Assembly (NCBI RefSeq): GCF_001665685.1
Contig: NZ_LZTB01000106.1
Location: 18,869 to 82,868 of the forward strand
Reading direction: 5' to 3'
From: Mycobacterium sp. 852013-50091_SCH5140682
GTDB lineage: Bacteria > Actinomycetota > Actinomycetes > Mycobacteriales > Mycobacteriaceae
Length of the DNA stretch: 64,000 nucleotides
In this document: piece after piece, positions 24,906 through 33,379 of the stretch
Layout of the letters: the number at the start of each line of letters is the position of its first letter
How positions within the stretch are numbered: position 1 is the first letter of the stretch
Notes under the pieces: model-generated
Database searches by the model: none
What the model saw: only the letters and a program-made list of their open reading frames with translations
What the model was told of the DNA's origin: nothing
Made by a program: the position numbers and the translations under genes

Positions 24906-26132
24906 GTGACGAACTGGTCAGGCGGTGACGGCGGCTACGGCGGACCGAGCCCGATCGGCGGCCAGGGCGATCAGGGCGGTGCCGATCCGTCAGGCGGTTG
25001 GCAGCCGTCCCCGCAGATGCCGTCGCAACAACCGCCGGCCGCGCAACCCTGGGGCGCGCAGCAACAGCCGGCGTGGGCCGCTCAAGCGCAGCCCGGCTGG
25101 CCGCAACCCGGCACCCCGCCGCAGGTGGGGCCACCGCAGTTCGACTCGCAGTTCGCAGGCTTCCCGCCACCTGGGGCCAAGCGCAATCGCAAGGCCCTGA
25201 TCATCACGATCGGTGCGGGCGCGGCCGTGCTTCTGGTGATTGTGATCGTGGCCGTCGTCGCGTTGGTCGGACGCGGCGGTGGCGGCGGCTCCAGCGATTC
25301 CGCGGGCAAGACCGTGCAGGGCTATCTCGAGGCGCTCGCCAAGGGGGACGCCGAAGCAGCGCTGAGTTTCGGGGCCGACCAGCCGGCATCCAAGGAACTG
25401 CTCACCGACGAGATCCTCAAGTCTCAGGTCGAGAAGATGCCGATCTCCAATATCCGCATCCTGGGCGATGATTCGAACAACGGCATCGGATTCGGCTCGG
25501 TGCACGTGACCGCCAACTTCGGGGACCAGGTATCCGACACCACGTTCATGATGAAGAAGTCGGGCAACAAGTGGAAGCTCGATTCCGCTGCGGTACGGCT
25601 CGATTACTCGACACAGGCCAGCAACAAGGCCGTCGGCACCCTGACCGCCTTCGGCAAGCCGATCGGCACCTCGGTGGTCTACGTGTTTCCCGGCTACGTC
25701 GACTGGGGCTCCAACAACAGCAATCTCAAGGTCGAGGGCAAGCCGCTACTGCTGGACTCATTGACGGGCTACGCGGGCGCCAACAGCCCCGAATTCTCGT
25801 TGAGCGATTCGGCGAACAGCAGCATCACCGCGAACATCAAGAGCCTGCTGGACGGCTGCGCCCGCTCAAAGTCGACGTCGCCGCCGAACTGCCCGCAGCG
25901 TCTCTATGAATACGGCGCCGTCGACGGCACGGTGGATTGGCAGGCCCCGGCACCGGACGGCGCCCAGATCAGTTTCTCCGAGTACTCGTTGTCGGCCAAC
26001 GTCACGTTGTCCGGCAACTTCGGCTACTCGGTTCAGGGCCGCGACGGCGGGCGGATCACGGGCAGCGACAGCTTCACGCTCTTCGGTGACGCAGACCTGA
26101 GCCAGACTCCGCCGACGATCAAGTGGAGTTGA
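24906..26132 (+). CDS. Membrane-anchored protein with Pro/Gln-rich N terminus
   Basis: 408 aa from GTG 24906, with GGGAG 7 bases upstream; the long upstream in-frame extension to 24801 lacks such a site. Residues 1-95 are rich in Gly, Pro and Gln and should be cytoplasmic. One membrane helix is at about residues 100-120 (ALIITIGAGAAVLLVIVIVA). The rest is extracellular, beginning with a DUF4878-like segment KTVQGYLEALAKGDAEAALSFG and including a Cys pair in GCARSKSTSPPNCP. It precedes moxR by 56 bases and may belong to the Bat-like unit. No enzymatic motif is seen. Confidence 0.75.
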   Translation: MTNWSGGDGGYGGPSPIGGQGDQGGADPSGGWQPSPQMPSQQPPAAQPWGAQQQPAWAAQAQPGWPQPGTPPQVGPPQFDSQFAGFPPPGAKRNRKALIITIGAGAAVLLVIVIVAVVALVGRGGGGGSSDSAGKTVQGYLEALAKGDAEAALSFGADQPASKELLTDEILKSQVEKMPISNIRILGDDSNNGIGFGSVHVTANFGDQVSDTTFMMKKSGNKWKLDSAAVRLDYSTQASNKAVGTLTAFGKPIGTSVVYVFPGYVDWGSNNSNLKVEGKPLLLDSLTGYAGANSPEFSLSDSANSSITANIKSLLDGCARSKSTSPPNCPQRLYEYGAVDGTVDWQAPAPDGAQISFSEYSLSANVTLSGNFGYSVQGRDGGRITGSDSFTLFGDADLSQTPPTIKWS

Positions 26133-26188
26133 GCGCAACGACGCCGCATCACGTTTGAGTTTGCGCACACTACGGGGGGAGTAACTCG

Positions 26189-27193
26189 ATGACGACAGTC
26201 GCGCGCGTACAACCGAATCAGCATGAGATGGAAAGCGCCCATCGGATTGTCAGCGCGATAGCGCAGGTGTTCTCGACCAAGGTCGTCGGTCAGGAGAACC
26301 TGCGCGAATCGTTGCTGATCGGCCTGCTCACCGGCGGCCACATCCTGTTGGAGAGCGTTCCGGGGCTGGCGAAGACGACCGCGGCACGCGTTGTGGCCGA
26401 CGCGATCTCAGGTGGCTTCAACCGGATCCAGTGCACGCCCGATCTGTTGCCCAGCGACATCATCGGCACGCAGATCTACGACTCGTCGTCTGGTCAGTTC
26501 GTCACGCAGCTGGGGCCGGTGCACAGCAATATCGTGCTGCTCGACGAGATCAACCGCTCAAGCGCCAAGACGCAGAGCGCCATGCTGGAGGCGATGGAGG
26601 AACGTCAGACGACCATCGCGGGCAAGCTCTACCCGATCCCTGAGCCGTTCCTGGTCATCGCGACCCAGAACCCGGTGGACCAGGAGGGCACGTATCCGCT
26701 CTCGGAGGCGCAGACCGACCGCTTCATGCTCAAGGAAGTGTTGCGGTACCCCACCCCGGCGGAAGAGGCCGAGGTCATCTTCCGGATCGATGCGGGTGTC
26801 TACGATCGCCAGGAGAAGCCGAGACCCGTTGTCGGACTGGATGATATGCGGCGGCTGCAGAGCGTGGTGCGCAGCGTTCACCTGGATCCCGTGCTGGTGC
26901 ACTACATCACCCAGCTCATCGGGGTGACCCGCAACCCTGCGCAGTTCCTGCCGCCGCAGCTGGCGAAGTTGGTGCAGTACGGCGCCAGCCCGCGCGCCAC
27001 CATCGCGTTCAGCCGTGCGGCGCGGGCCTCCGCGGTGCTGCAGGGCCGCAATCATGTACTGCCCGAAGACATTCAGAAGCTCGCCTACCGCGTGCTGCGA
27101 CACCGGTTGATCCTCGGATTCGAGGCGACGCGGCTGGGCGTGACACCCGAAACGGTCATCGACGCTGTGCTGCAGTCGGTTCGCGTGCCCTGA
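26189..27193 (+). CDS. MoxR-family AAA+ ATPase
   Basis: 334 aa. The AAA_3 core shows Walker A VPGLAKTT (about residues 55-62), Walker B IVLLDEINR (about residue 114), sensor-type LVIATQNPVDQEGTYPLSEA and DRFM, and the C-terminal lid. GGGGGAG precedes the ATG by 7 bases. MoxR ATPases act as chaperones on VWA-domain proteins, with a DUF58 protein as usual partner. The next five genes supply exactly those partners, so this is the motor of the Bat-like operon. Confidence 0.95.
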   Translation: MTTVARVQPNQHEMESAHRIVSAIAQVFSTKVVGQENLRESLLIGLLTGGHILLESVPGLAKTTAARVVADAISGGFNRIQCTPDLLPSDIIGTQIYDSSSGQFVTQLGPVHSNIVLLDEINRSSAKTQSAMLEAMEERQTTIAGKLYPIPEPFLVIATQNPVDQEGTYPLSEAQTDRFMLKEVLRYPTPAEEAEVIFRIDAGVYDRQEKPRPVVGLDDMRRLQSVVRSVHLDPVLVHYITQLIGVTRNPAQFLPPQLAKLVQYGASPRATIAFSRAARASAVLQGRNHVLPEDIQKLAYRVLRHRLILGFEATRLGVTPETVIDAVLQSVRVP

Positions 27194-27223
27194 TCGCGCG
27201 CACGCGAGGAGCAGACGGGGAAT

Positions 27224-28093
27224 ATGGGCAAGTACCTCAACCGGGCCAAGCAGTACTTCGGTACGGACACCAGAGGCCTGCTGGAGGGCGGACGCTACGC
27301 ACTGCTGCACACCAGGACACTCGAACTCGACGACCTGCGTCCGTACGTGCCCGGCGACGACGTCCGGGACATCGACTGGAAAGCGTCGGCACGCGCGGGG
27401 TCGGTGCTCATCAAGCGGTTCGTCTCAGAGCGCCATCACAAGATGCTGTTGGTCGCCGATGCCGGTCGCAACATGACCGCCCTGACGCCGACCGGCGAGG
27501 TGAAACGCGAGGTCGCAACCAATGTGCTCGGTGCCATCGGCCTCATCGCGGTGGGCCGCAGCGACGAGGTCGGGATGGTGTACGGCGATGCGCGTGGTTC
27601 GGCGAACATCCGCAACCGACGTGGGGAAACCCACATCGAGAGCATTCTCGAGCACTACTACAACCACAGCCTCGGTGAGGTCGGCGCGAGCGACATCGTC
27701 GCGCAGTTGGAGTTCGTCGCGCATGCGCATCGCAGACGGCTGCTGGTGATCGTCGTCTCCGACGAACCCGACGTCAGCCCCCGCCTCGATGCGGCACTCA
27801 AAGCGCTTGCCGGGCAACATGAAATCATCTGGCTGATGGTCACCGACATGCCTGCGGTCGGGGCCGACGAGGGGGAGCACGACGGGTTCGACGTGGCGAC
27901 CGGACGGTTTGTGCTCAACGGCGCCACCCTCGGGCCCCGGGTCGTGGCCGCCTATCGGGCCGCGGAGCAGGCTCGCATCGCTACGTTGGACAGCTTCCTG
28001 TCCTCACACGAGGTCTGTTTCGCCCGCATCGCCGCCAGTGCCGAGATCCGGGACCGGATCGTCGACATGAATGAGGTGTTCGGCAATGCCTGA
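27224..28093 (+). CDS. DUF58-domain protein
   Basis: 289 aa with no membrane segment. The DUF58 hallmark LRPYVPGDDVRDIDWKASAR is at about residues 39-58, followed by a VWA-like fold (MLLVADAGRNM, LLVIVVSDEPDVSPRL). In it the MIDAS-like triad is degenerate (DAGRN). It is encoded directly after moxR (30 bases) and overlaps the next gene by 8 bases. DUF58 proteins usually couple MoxR to membrane VWA proteins; here it is a shorter, soluble version. Confidence 0.92.
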   Translation: MGKYLNRAKQYFGTDTRGLLEGGRYALLHTRTLELDDLRPYVPGDDVRDIDWKASARAGSVLIKRFVSERHHKMLLVADAGRNMTALTPTGEVKREVATNVLGAIGLIAVGRSDEVGMVYGDARGSANIRNRRGETHIESILEHYYNHSLGEVGASDIVAQLEFVAHAHRRRLLVIVVSDEPDVSPRLDAALKALAGQHEIIWLMVTDMPAVGADEGEHDGFDVATGRFVLNGATLGPRVVAAYRAAEQARIATLDSFLSSHEVCFARIAASAEIRDRIVDMNEVFGNA

Positions 28094-28559
28094 TGATCTG
28101 TTGCGGTTCATCGGCGGCCCGCTGCCGTTCTCCTACTGGTGGGTGGCCATCGGCACAGTCCTGATCGTCATCGTGATCATGTGGTGCACAGGTGTTTACG
28201 TCTGGACCATGGCGCCGGCCCGGCTGCGCACCGTGCCCGTGATCCGAAACCTGCACGGCTGGTTGGTGCGTCGACGATTCGCTCGCTCGTTGCAGCGCAC
28301 CAATCAGCAGTATCTGGCCGGCGGTCTCACCCCGGCCCAGGCAGGCGCTGCCGTGAGCCGGATCCTGCGCAGCTTCATCTACGTCACCACCGGGGTGCGG
28401 GCCCAGTACCTGCACGTCGGGGAGATCGCCGACGGCGACCTGGCCGGGGTGGGGCCGCTGTTCCGTGCGCTCAACGACGTCCAGTTCAGCGCCGCGCCAC
28501 AGTCCGACATGGTGACGATCGGTCGGTCCGCCGAGGAACTGGTGCGCACATGGCGCTGA
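28086..28559 (+). CDS. Short membrane protein, position of DUF4381 in Bat operons
   Basis: 157 aa from ATG 28086, which overlaps the DUF58 stop by 8 bases. One membrane helix is at about residues 19-41 (WVAIGTVLIVIVIMWCTGVYVW). After it comes a helical, basic domain with repeated Arg residues, containing AGGLTPAQAGAAVSRILRSF near residue 77. Size, single N-terminal helix and place between DUF58 and VWA genes match the DUF4381 protein of Bat operons, but identity is by position rather than a clear motif. It overlaps the next gene by 10 bases. Confidence 0.7.
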   Translation: MPDDLLRFIGGPLPFSYWWVAIGTVLIVIVIMWCTGVYVWTMAPARLRTVPVIRNLHGWLVRRRFARSLQRTNQQYLAGGLTPAQAGAAVSRILRSFIYVTTGVRAQYLHVGEIADGDLAGVGPLFRALNDVQFSAAPQSDMVTIGRSAEELVRTWR

Positions 28560-29635
28560 AATGGTGGCCGGTCATCCTGGCCGGGCTGATCTTGCTGACG
28601 GCATGCGTCATCGCCGCCTCGCTGTTGCCGATGGCCAAGGTGCAGCAGGTGCTGCGCCCGCTCGCCCATGTCGACCGGCTGACCCGGCTTCCCGAGTACG
28701 CACGGGTGTACCGGATCTACTTCCTGTCGATGATCGTCACCGGTGTCCTGTTAGTGGCGACGTTCGCCACCGCGCTGGTCGCCAGTGCGCGGCCGGTCGG
28801 GACTTCCAGCTCCACCAAGGAATTCGAGACCGAGCACCCCCTGGACACGATGTTGTGCGTGGGCGAACCTGTCACTGATCCGAGCACCGCGAACTTCCTG
28901 AACTACTACGCCGGGCAGGCGAAGTCGTACGACACCCAGCGGATCGGGCTGACATCTCCGAGTCTGCGAGTGGTACCGCTGACCCGTGACCATGATTTCG
29001 CCGCCGACCGGTTCGAGTACTTCGCGAAACTTGCTCGTATTCAACAGGATCTGGACACTCACCGGCCCGTGTCGGATGCCGACCGCGCCGAGTTGGAGAC
29101 GGGTATCGACAAGTTCGCCCAGAAGGTCACCTACGTCGACTACGCGCCGAGTGCCGAGGACATCCTGGCGTTGTGCCTCACCGGTTTCCCGTCGTTCGAA
29201 GGCAAGAGCCGGCATCGCCGGTCACTGGTGTACCTCGGCTACAGCGCCCTGCGGTCACCGGATGAGCAGCGCGCACAGCTGTACACCGAGCAGGCCATCA
29301 AGGACATGGCGATCAAAGCTGGTGTGCAGGTCAACGTGATCTCGCGGTCCGATGTCACGCAGAGTTCCCCGGACGCCAACAACCGGTTGCAATCGATTGC
29401 CGACGCCACCGGCGGCAGGTTCGCGTTGTTCAATCCGGCCGGAACCGCACAGGCCGGGGGCGATTCCACCCTCACCCGGCTTCTCGACGAGATCCGGGAC
29501 AACCCACCGCAGGCCGTCCTACCCAGTGGCCGGGTGGTGACCAGCCAGTCCTGGGATGCGCCTGAGGAGGCGCTCATCGCGGCGGTCGCCGCGGCCGTGC
29601 TGCTGTGTGTGTCGCTGGCGGTACTGCGCCGATGA
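28550..29635 (+). CDS. Degenerate VWA-like membrane protein (BatA position)
   Basis: 361 aa from ATG 28550, overlapping the previous stop. Two N-terminal membrane helices are at about residues 7-27 and 57-79 and one C-terminal helix at about 338-358, the BatA topology. Where a VWA domain would begin (about residue 98, LDTMLCVGEPVTDPS) there is no D-x-S-x-S metal site, and the later segment SLVYLGYSALRSPDEQR replaces the usual strand. It looks like a VWA fold that has lost metal binding. The stop overlaps the next gene start (ATGA). Confidence 0.65.
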   Translation: MALKWWPVILAGLILLTACVIAASLLPMAKVQQVLRPLAHVDRLTRLPEYARVYRIYFLSMIVTGVLLVATFATALVASARPVGTSSSTKEFETEHPLDTMLCVGEPVTDPSTANFLNYYAGQAKSYDTQRIGLTSPSLRVVPLTRDHDFAADRFEYFAKLARIQQDLDTHRPVSDADRAELETGIDKFAQKVTYVDYAPSAEDILALCLTGFPSFEGKSRHRRSLVYLGYSALRSPDEQRAQLYTEQAIKDMAIKAGVQVNVISRSDVTQSSPDANNRLQSIADATGGRFALFNPAGTAQAGGDSTLTRLLDEIRDNPPQAVLPSGRVVTSQSWDAPEEALIAAVAAAVLLCVSLAVLRR

Positions 29636-30696
29636 CCTTCGACCCGATTGTCGCGCCGATCGCCCTGTTCGGTCTCGGTGCGCTTCTCATCGTCATCCGT
29701 ATGGTTGCGTTGTATCGGGTGCTGGTCCGCACCGGGACCGGTCAGTACCGCAAGGTCGTATTGCGCTGGGGCGGACTGACGCTCGCCGTACTCATGCTGG
29801 TGTTCGCAGCGGCGCGGCCGGGGTTCGATCTCAACGACGACCAGCCGGCCGAACAACCCAAGAGCGCGTCGGCCGTCGACCCCAACCTCAACGTGTTCTT
29901 CGTGGTCGACCGCTCGGTGAACATGCGGGTGCAGGACTTCGGTGACCGGCAATCGCGGATGACCGGCGTCCGGGCCGATATCTCGTCGTTGATCAACGAA
30001 TACCCGCGAGCCAGATTCGGCTTGGTCTCCTTCGCGTCGAAAGCCGCTGTGGACTGGCCCCTTTCGGATGACGCCTGGAGCCTGCAGTCGCTGGTGCACG
30101 GATTGTCGCCCTACACCCTGGTGGCACCCGACGCCATGTACCAGGCCAACCCGACGGCTGCGCGTGACGAACTGAAGAAGCAGTTGGAGGCGGCGGCAGG
30201 CCGATTCAAGGACTCCAAGAGCCTGGTCTTCTACTTCGGATCCGGCGATGCGGGCAGCCGCGCCACCTCCGAGTCATTCGACCTGCAAGACAAGGCCGTC
30301 AGCGGCGGTGCGGTACTGGGTTACGGTACGTCGGCAGGCGGTCCGATCCCACAGGGCTGGGTCGGTGCCACCAAGGTCTATCAGAACGATCCTGGCACCG
30401 GCGCACCGCTGAACTCCACGCTCGACGAGTCGACGCTGAAGAAGATTGCCGGAGATCTCGGCGTTCCCTATTTTCACCGGGAGGCCGGCCAGTCCATCAC
30501 CGCCGTGCTGCCCGCGGTGGATCCCGTAGCCGGCTCCGATGACGAGAACCCGCTGCACGCTTCGAAACTCGTCGAGCGCCGGGAACTGTACTGGCTGTTC
30601 ACGATGTTGGCCGCCGTGCTGGTGCTCGGGGAGATCGTGCTGACGATTCGGGAGTTCCGCCGTAATCGGATGTCGCGCAAGGACGTCACCTCATGA
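29632..30696 (+). CDS. VWA-domain membrane protein (BatB-like)
   Basis: 354 aa from ATG 29632. Two N-terminal helices (about 5-27 and 46-62) precede a VWA domain from about residue 85, and a C-terminal helix lies at about 310-330. The MIDAS motif reads DRSVN (D93, S95, N97), so the third D-x-S-x-S residue is Asn. VRADISSLINEYPRARFGLVSF and the later FYFGSGDAGS fit a VWA strand-helix order. It is probably displayed outside the membrane and remodelled by MoxR with DUF58. It overlaps the next gene by 4 bases. Confidence 0.85.
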   Translation: MTFDPIVAPIALFGLGALLIVIRMVALYRVLVRTGTGQYRKVVLRWGGLTLAVLMLVFAAARPGFDLNDDQPAEQPKSASAVDPNLNVFFVVDRSVNMRVQDFGDRQSRMTGVRADISSLINEYPRARFGLVSFASKAAVDWPLSDDAWSLQSLVHGLSPYTLVAPDAMYQANPTAARDELKKQLEAAAGRFKDSKSLVFYFGSGDAGSRATSESFDLQDKAVSGGAVLGYGTSAGGPIPQGWVGATKVYQNDPGTGAPLNSTLDESTLKKIAGDLGVPYFHREAGQSITAVLPAVDPVAGSDDENPLHASKLVERRELYWLFTMLAAVLVLGEIVLTIREFRRNRMSRKDVTS

Positions 30697-31433
30697 TGCT
30701 GATGAAGGAATCCGGCGCCGCGGTGCGTGCCGCGGCCCGGCGAGTGCTGACGCACTACCGGTCCGGTCCCGCCCGCCTGCGATTGCGGCGACGCCTGTAT
30801 CTCTTCTCCGCACCGGTGGTGATCGTGCTGCTGGCCGTCGCGGCGAAGTTGATCAGCGTGGTGGTGGCAGGTAACTGGGCGGCGTCCGATTTCGACCGGC
30901 ACGACATCGACGCGCTGCGCGACGACATCTCGATCCTGCAGATATTCGACATCGTGGACCCGGCGAAGACCTCGTTCGCCGACGGCGACCTGATGGTTCT
31001 GGAAGGCCGGCTCACCGACGCCGAGGCGCGCTTCGGCGACTCGCTGTCACGCACCGATCCCGCCGCATCCTGCCCGGTACGGGTGAACCTCGAGCTGGTG
31101 CAGGAAACGCTGGGGGACTTGGCAACCCGCGGCAACGACAAACAGGCCGCCGAGCGCTGGTACAACGCCGCGATCGCGATCGTCAAGGACGCACCGGCCC
31201 AATGCTTCGCGGGCAACGACGATGCCAACGCCGACCGCAAGGCCATCCGCGACCAGACGCTGCCGCGGTTGGAAGAGAAACTGCGCAACCTGCATCGTCC
31301 GCCCCCGCCGCCGTCCGCGCCGCCGCAAACCGTGCCGCCGGAGCCCGCTCCGACATCTCTGACCCCGACCTCGGCACCGCCGCTGCCGGGATTGCCCGGA
31401 GCCTCGCAGTCACCCTCGCCGTCGCCGGGTTGA
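30693..31433 (+). CDS. TPR-like membrane protein (BatC-like), possibly truncated
   Basis: 246 aa. A membrane helix lies at about residues 36-58 (YLFSAPVVIVLLAVAAKLISV), followed by an extracytoplasmic helical part with tetratricopeptide-like helices (DLMVLEGRLTDAEARFGDSL and KQAAERWYNAAIAIVKD) and a Pro-rich tail. It has two Cys in the helical region. Its place after two VWA genes matches BatC of Bat operons. The TGA stop at 31431 is odd: the same frame continues, also Pro-rich, for 102 codons, so this could be the front part of a longer protein. Confidence 0.75.
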   Translation: MMLMKESGAAVRAAARRVLTHYRSGPARLRLRRRLYLFSAPVVIVLLAVAAKLISVVVAGNWAASDFDRHDIDALRDDISILQIFDIVDPAKTSFADGDLMVLEGRLTDAEARFGDSLSRTDPAASCPVRVNLELVQETLGDLATRGNDKQAAERWYNAAIAIVKDAPAQCFAGNDDANADRKAIRDQTLPRLEEKLRNLHRPPPPPSAPPQTVPPEPAPTSLTPTSAPPLPGLPGASQSPSPSPG

Positions 31434-31742
31434 CCCGGCGACGGTCAGCAGACCCCCGGTGCGGCGCCACCGCCGGGACCGGGCCCGAACATGCCGTCGC
31501 CGGAGACGCCGGAGCCCACGATGACGCCCGGCCCGCCGACAGGAAGCGGTGGTGATGCGCCGATCGCCGGTCCGGAAGGCGGCGGGCCCGACGTGCTCAA
31601 CCCGGTCAGCCCCGATCGTCTTCCGAGCACCGGTAACGGCCGCGCGCCGGGACAGCGGCTGGGTGACGGAAATCCGTTGGACCGCCTCAAGATCCTGTTG
31701 GACAACGCCAATGCCCACGGTGGTAATCAGGAGGCGCCGTGA
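31434..31742 (+). pseudogene. In-frame Pro/Gly-rich continuation after the BatC-like stop
   Basis: From 31434 to 31739 the frame of the preceding gene stays open for 102 codons beyond the TGA at 31431, with the same Pro/Gly-rich composition, and ends at 31740-31742. An ATG at 31491 could start an 83-residue peptide, but no Shine-Dalgarno precedes it and the open frame extends upstream right to the TGA. The simplest readings are a nonsense mutation, readthrough or a sequence error splitting one protein of about 350 residues. A separate small gene is less likely. Confidence 0.5.
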
Positions 31743-31770
31743 GCGGGGGCACGAATAGGGTGGACGCGCG

Positions 31771-32529
31771 ATGACGCAGTGGGGCAACAGCTGGCCGATG
31801 GACCATGGGGCCTTCGACCCGTTCGGTCAACCGCAGCAGGCGCCGCCACCCCACGACCACCCCGGTTCACGGTGGCCCTCGATTTCATTGTTCGTCGGAC
31901 TGGCCGGCATCGCGTTGGCCTTTTTCCCGTCGGGAATCGGCTTTGTCGCGGTACCGGTCGGAATCTTCGGCGTGGTCGCCGGAATCGTCGGTGTGCAGGC
32001 GGTCCAGCGCGAGCAGCGCAACCCGGTGATGGCGATCTCAGGGATCGTCGCCTCGGTGCTCGCGATGGTGCTGGCGGTGGTGATGTTCTTTGCGTTCTAC
32101 CGGTCACCTGCGCCCCTTCCGGCGCCAGCCGGGCCGACACTGACTCCGACGTCGATGTCGCCATCTGGACCGGCCGAGGTGATTCCGCGTTACAACGGAA
32201 ACACCGACGTGGTGCTCACGAAGGAGATGGTGGTGGACTTCGGGCAGTACACCGATGCCGGCGGGGATCCCGAAGTGCGCAATCCCCGCGTGGAGGTCAC
32301 CATCACCAGCAAGCGTGATATTCCGCGGACCTGCAATTTTCGTATTCTGGCACGCGGCGGCCCTCAACACACCACCGTCGACGAGTTCTTTGTCGAGGCG
32401 GCCGTGAGCGCGAAGGGCACGGTTCGTCAGAACCTGTTCCCGTCGGATGCGACACTCACGACGTCCAAGGCTGATCAGCTGCGAACGGCTTCGTTCGAAG
32501 TGGCGACCGCGAGATGTGATACCTACTGA
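31771..32529 (+). CDS. Tandem membrane paralogue 1 (three helices plus C-terminal domain)
   Basis: 252 aa, first of five tandem relatives. A Pro-rich cytoplasmic N terminus (1-34) precedes DUF4190-like helices at about 36-52, 57-79 and 87-110. A Pro/Ser linker leads to an extracellular domain of about 110 residues, predicted to be beta-rich. The family motif is VVLTKEMVVDFGQY (147-160); the second block is RVEVTITSKRDIPRTCNFRI, and the end is LRTASFEVATARCD. It has two Cys in the outer domain. Its function is unknown; placement downstream of the Bat-like genes suggests that it works at the cell envelope. Confidence 0.75.
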   Translation: MTQWGNSWPMDHGAFDPFGQPQQAPPPHDHPGSRWPSISLFVGLAGIALAFFPSGIGFVAVPVGIFGVVAGIVGVQAVQREQRNPVMAISGIVASVLAMVLAVVMFFAFYRSPAPLPAPAGPTLTPTSMSPSGPAEVIPRYNGNTDVVLTKEMVVDFGQYTDAGGDPEVRNPRVEVTITSKRDIPRTCNFRILARGGPQHTTVDEFFVEAAVSAKGTVRQNLFPSDATLTTSKADQLRTASFEVATARCDTY

Positions 32530-32563
32530 CACATTGCGTATCGGGGGAGAGGACCACACGGCT

Positions 32564-33367
32564 ATGAATAATTTTGGACCGCCGGGCTACGGTGGCGGGC
32601 ACGGCGATCCGTTCGCGGATCCGTTCGGGCCGTCAGCGCCGATGGGATCTCCGGCGGGCGATTTCATCCCGCCCCCGCGGCCGCCGTTGGTGCCCGCGCC
32701 GGTGCAGCGTGCCACCTCGGTCGCCGGAGGATGGTCGGTCATGTCCGTCGCCACCGGAGTCGTCGCCGTCGGATTAGCACTGACGCCGTTCTACACCGAT
32801 ATCCCGTCATGGGTCGGATTCATCGGTGCGGCAATAGGAATCGGAGCTCTGGCGGCCGGCATCCTCGCGCTGAGGCGAGTCCGCCGTGCAGGTGCGCAGC
32901 CTCCCGTGCCGGCGGTCACCGGTGTGGTGGCAGCCGGTCTCGTGGCTGTCCTGGTTGTGGTTAGCGTGCTGATCGACGTCAATCAGCCTGACCGCCGCCG
33001 GGATTCGGTGGCCCATGGCCCCGTCTCCGGTGAGACCAAAGACACCGCCGTCGTCATGCATGACCAACTGGACGTAAGTTTCGGGACGTTCGACTACAAG
33101 GTGGACGGCCCCACCATCCGTGGACGTCTGCCCGTGACCTTTCGGAACAAGTTGGACAAGCCTCGGCAATACGACGTGAGTGTCGCTGGGTTCGAGGGGG
33201 AGCACACCCAGGTGTGCAGCACGCTGAAACTCGAGCCGGGCGCGTTGGACGCGCACGCCACCACCACCGTCGACTATTTCGACATCGGCATACCGAATGC
33301 CACCATCGCCGATCGCCTGCGCTCCTCGACGTTTCGCGTGGTGCAGGCGTGGAGTAGGCCGGTGTGA
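32564..33367 (+). CDS. Tandem membrane paralogue 2
   Basis: 267 aa from ATG 32564, preceded by GGGGGAGAGGA (32543-32553). The Gly/Pro-rich N terminus spans 1-50; helices are at about 56-74, 83-104 and 115-138. The family motif VVMHDQLDVSFGTF (163-176) and the second block RLPVTFRNKLDKPRQYDVSV align with the other four paralogues. The end is LRSSTFRVVQAWS. The long upstream in-frame extension overlaps paralogue 1 and is not used. Function unknown. Confidence 0.75.
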   Translation: MNNFGPPGYGGGHGDPFADPFGPSAPMGSPAGDFIPPPRPPLVPAPVQRATSVAGGWSVMSVATGVVAVGLALTPFYTDIPSWVGFIGAAIGIGALAAGILALRRVRRAGAQPPVPAVTGVVAAGLVAVLVVVSVLIDVNQPDRRRDSVAHGPVSGETKDTAVVMHDQLDVSFGTFDYKVDGPTIRGRLPVTFRNKLDKPRQYDVSVAGFEGEHTQVCSTLKLEPGALDAHATTTVDYFDIGIPNATIADRLRSSTFRVVQAWSRPV

Positions 33368-33379
33368 GGTGACTCGACG

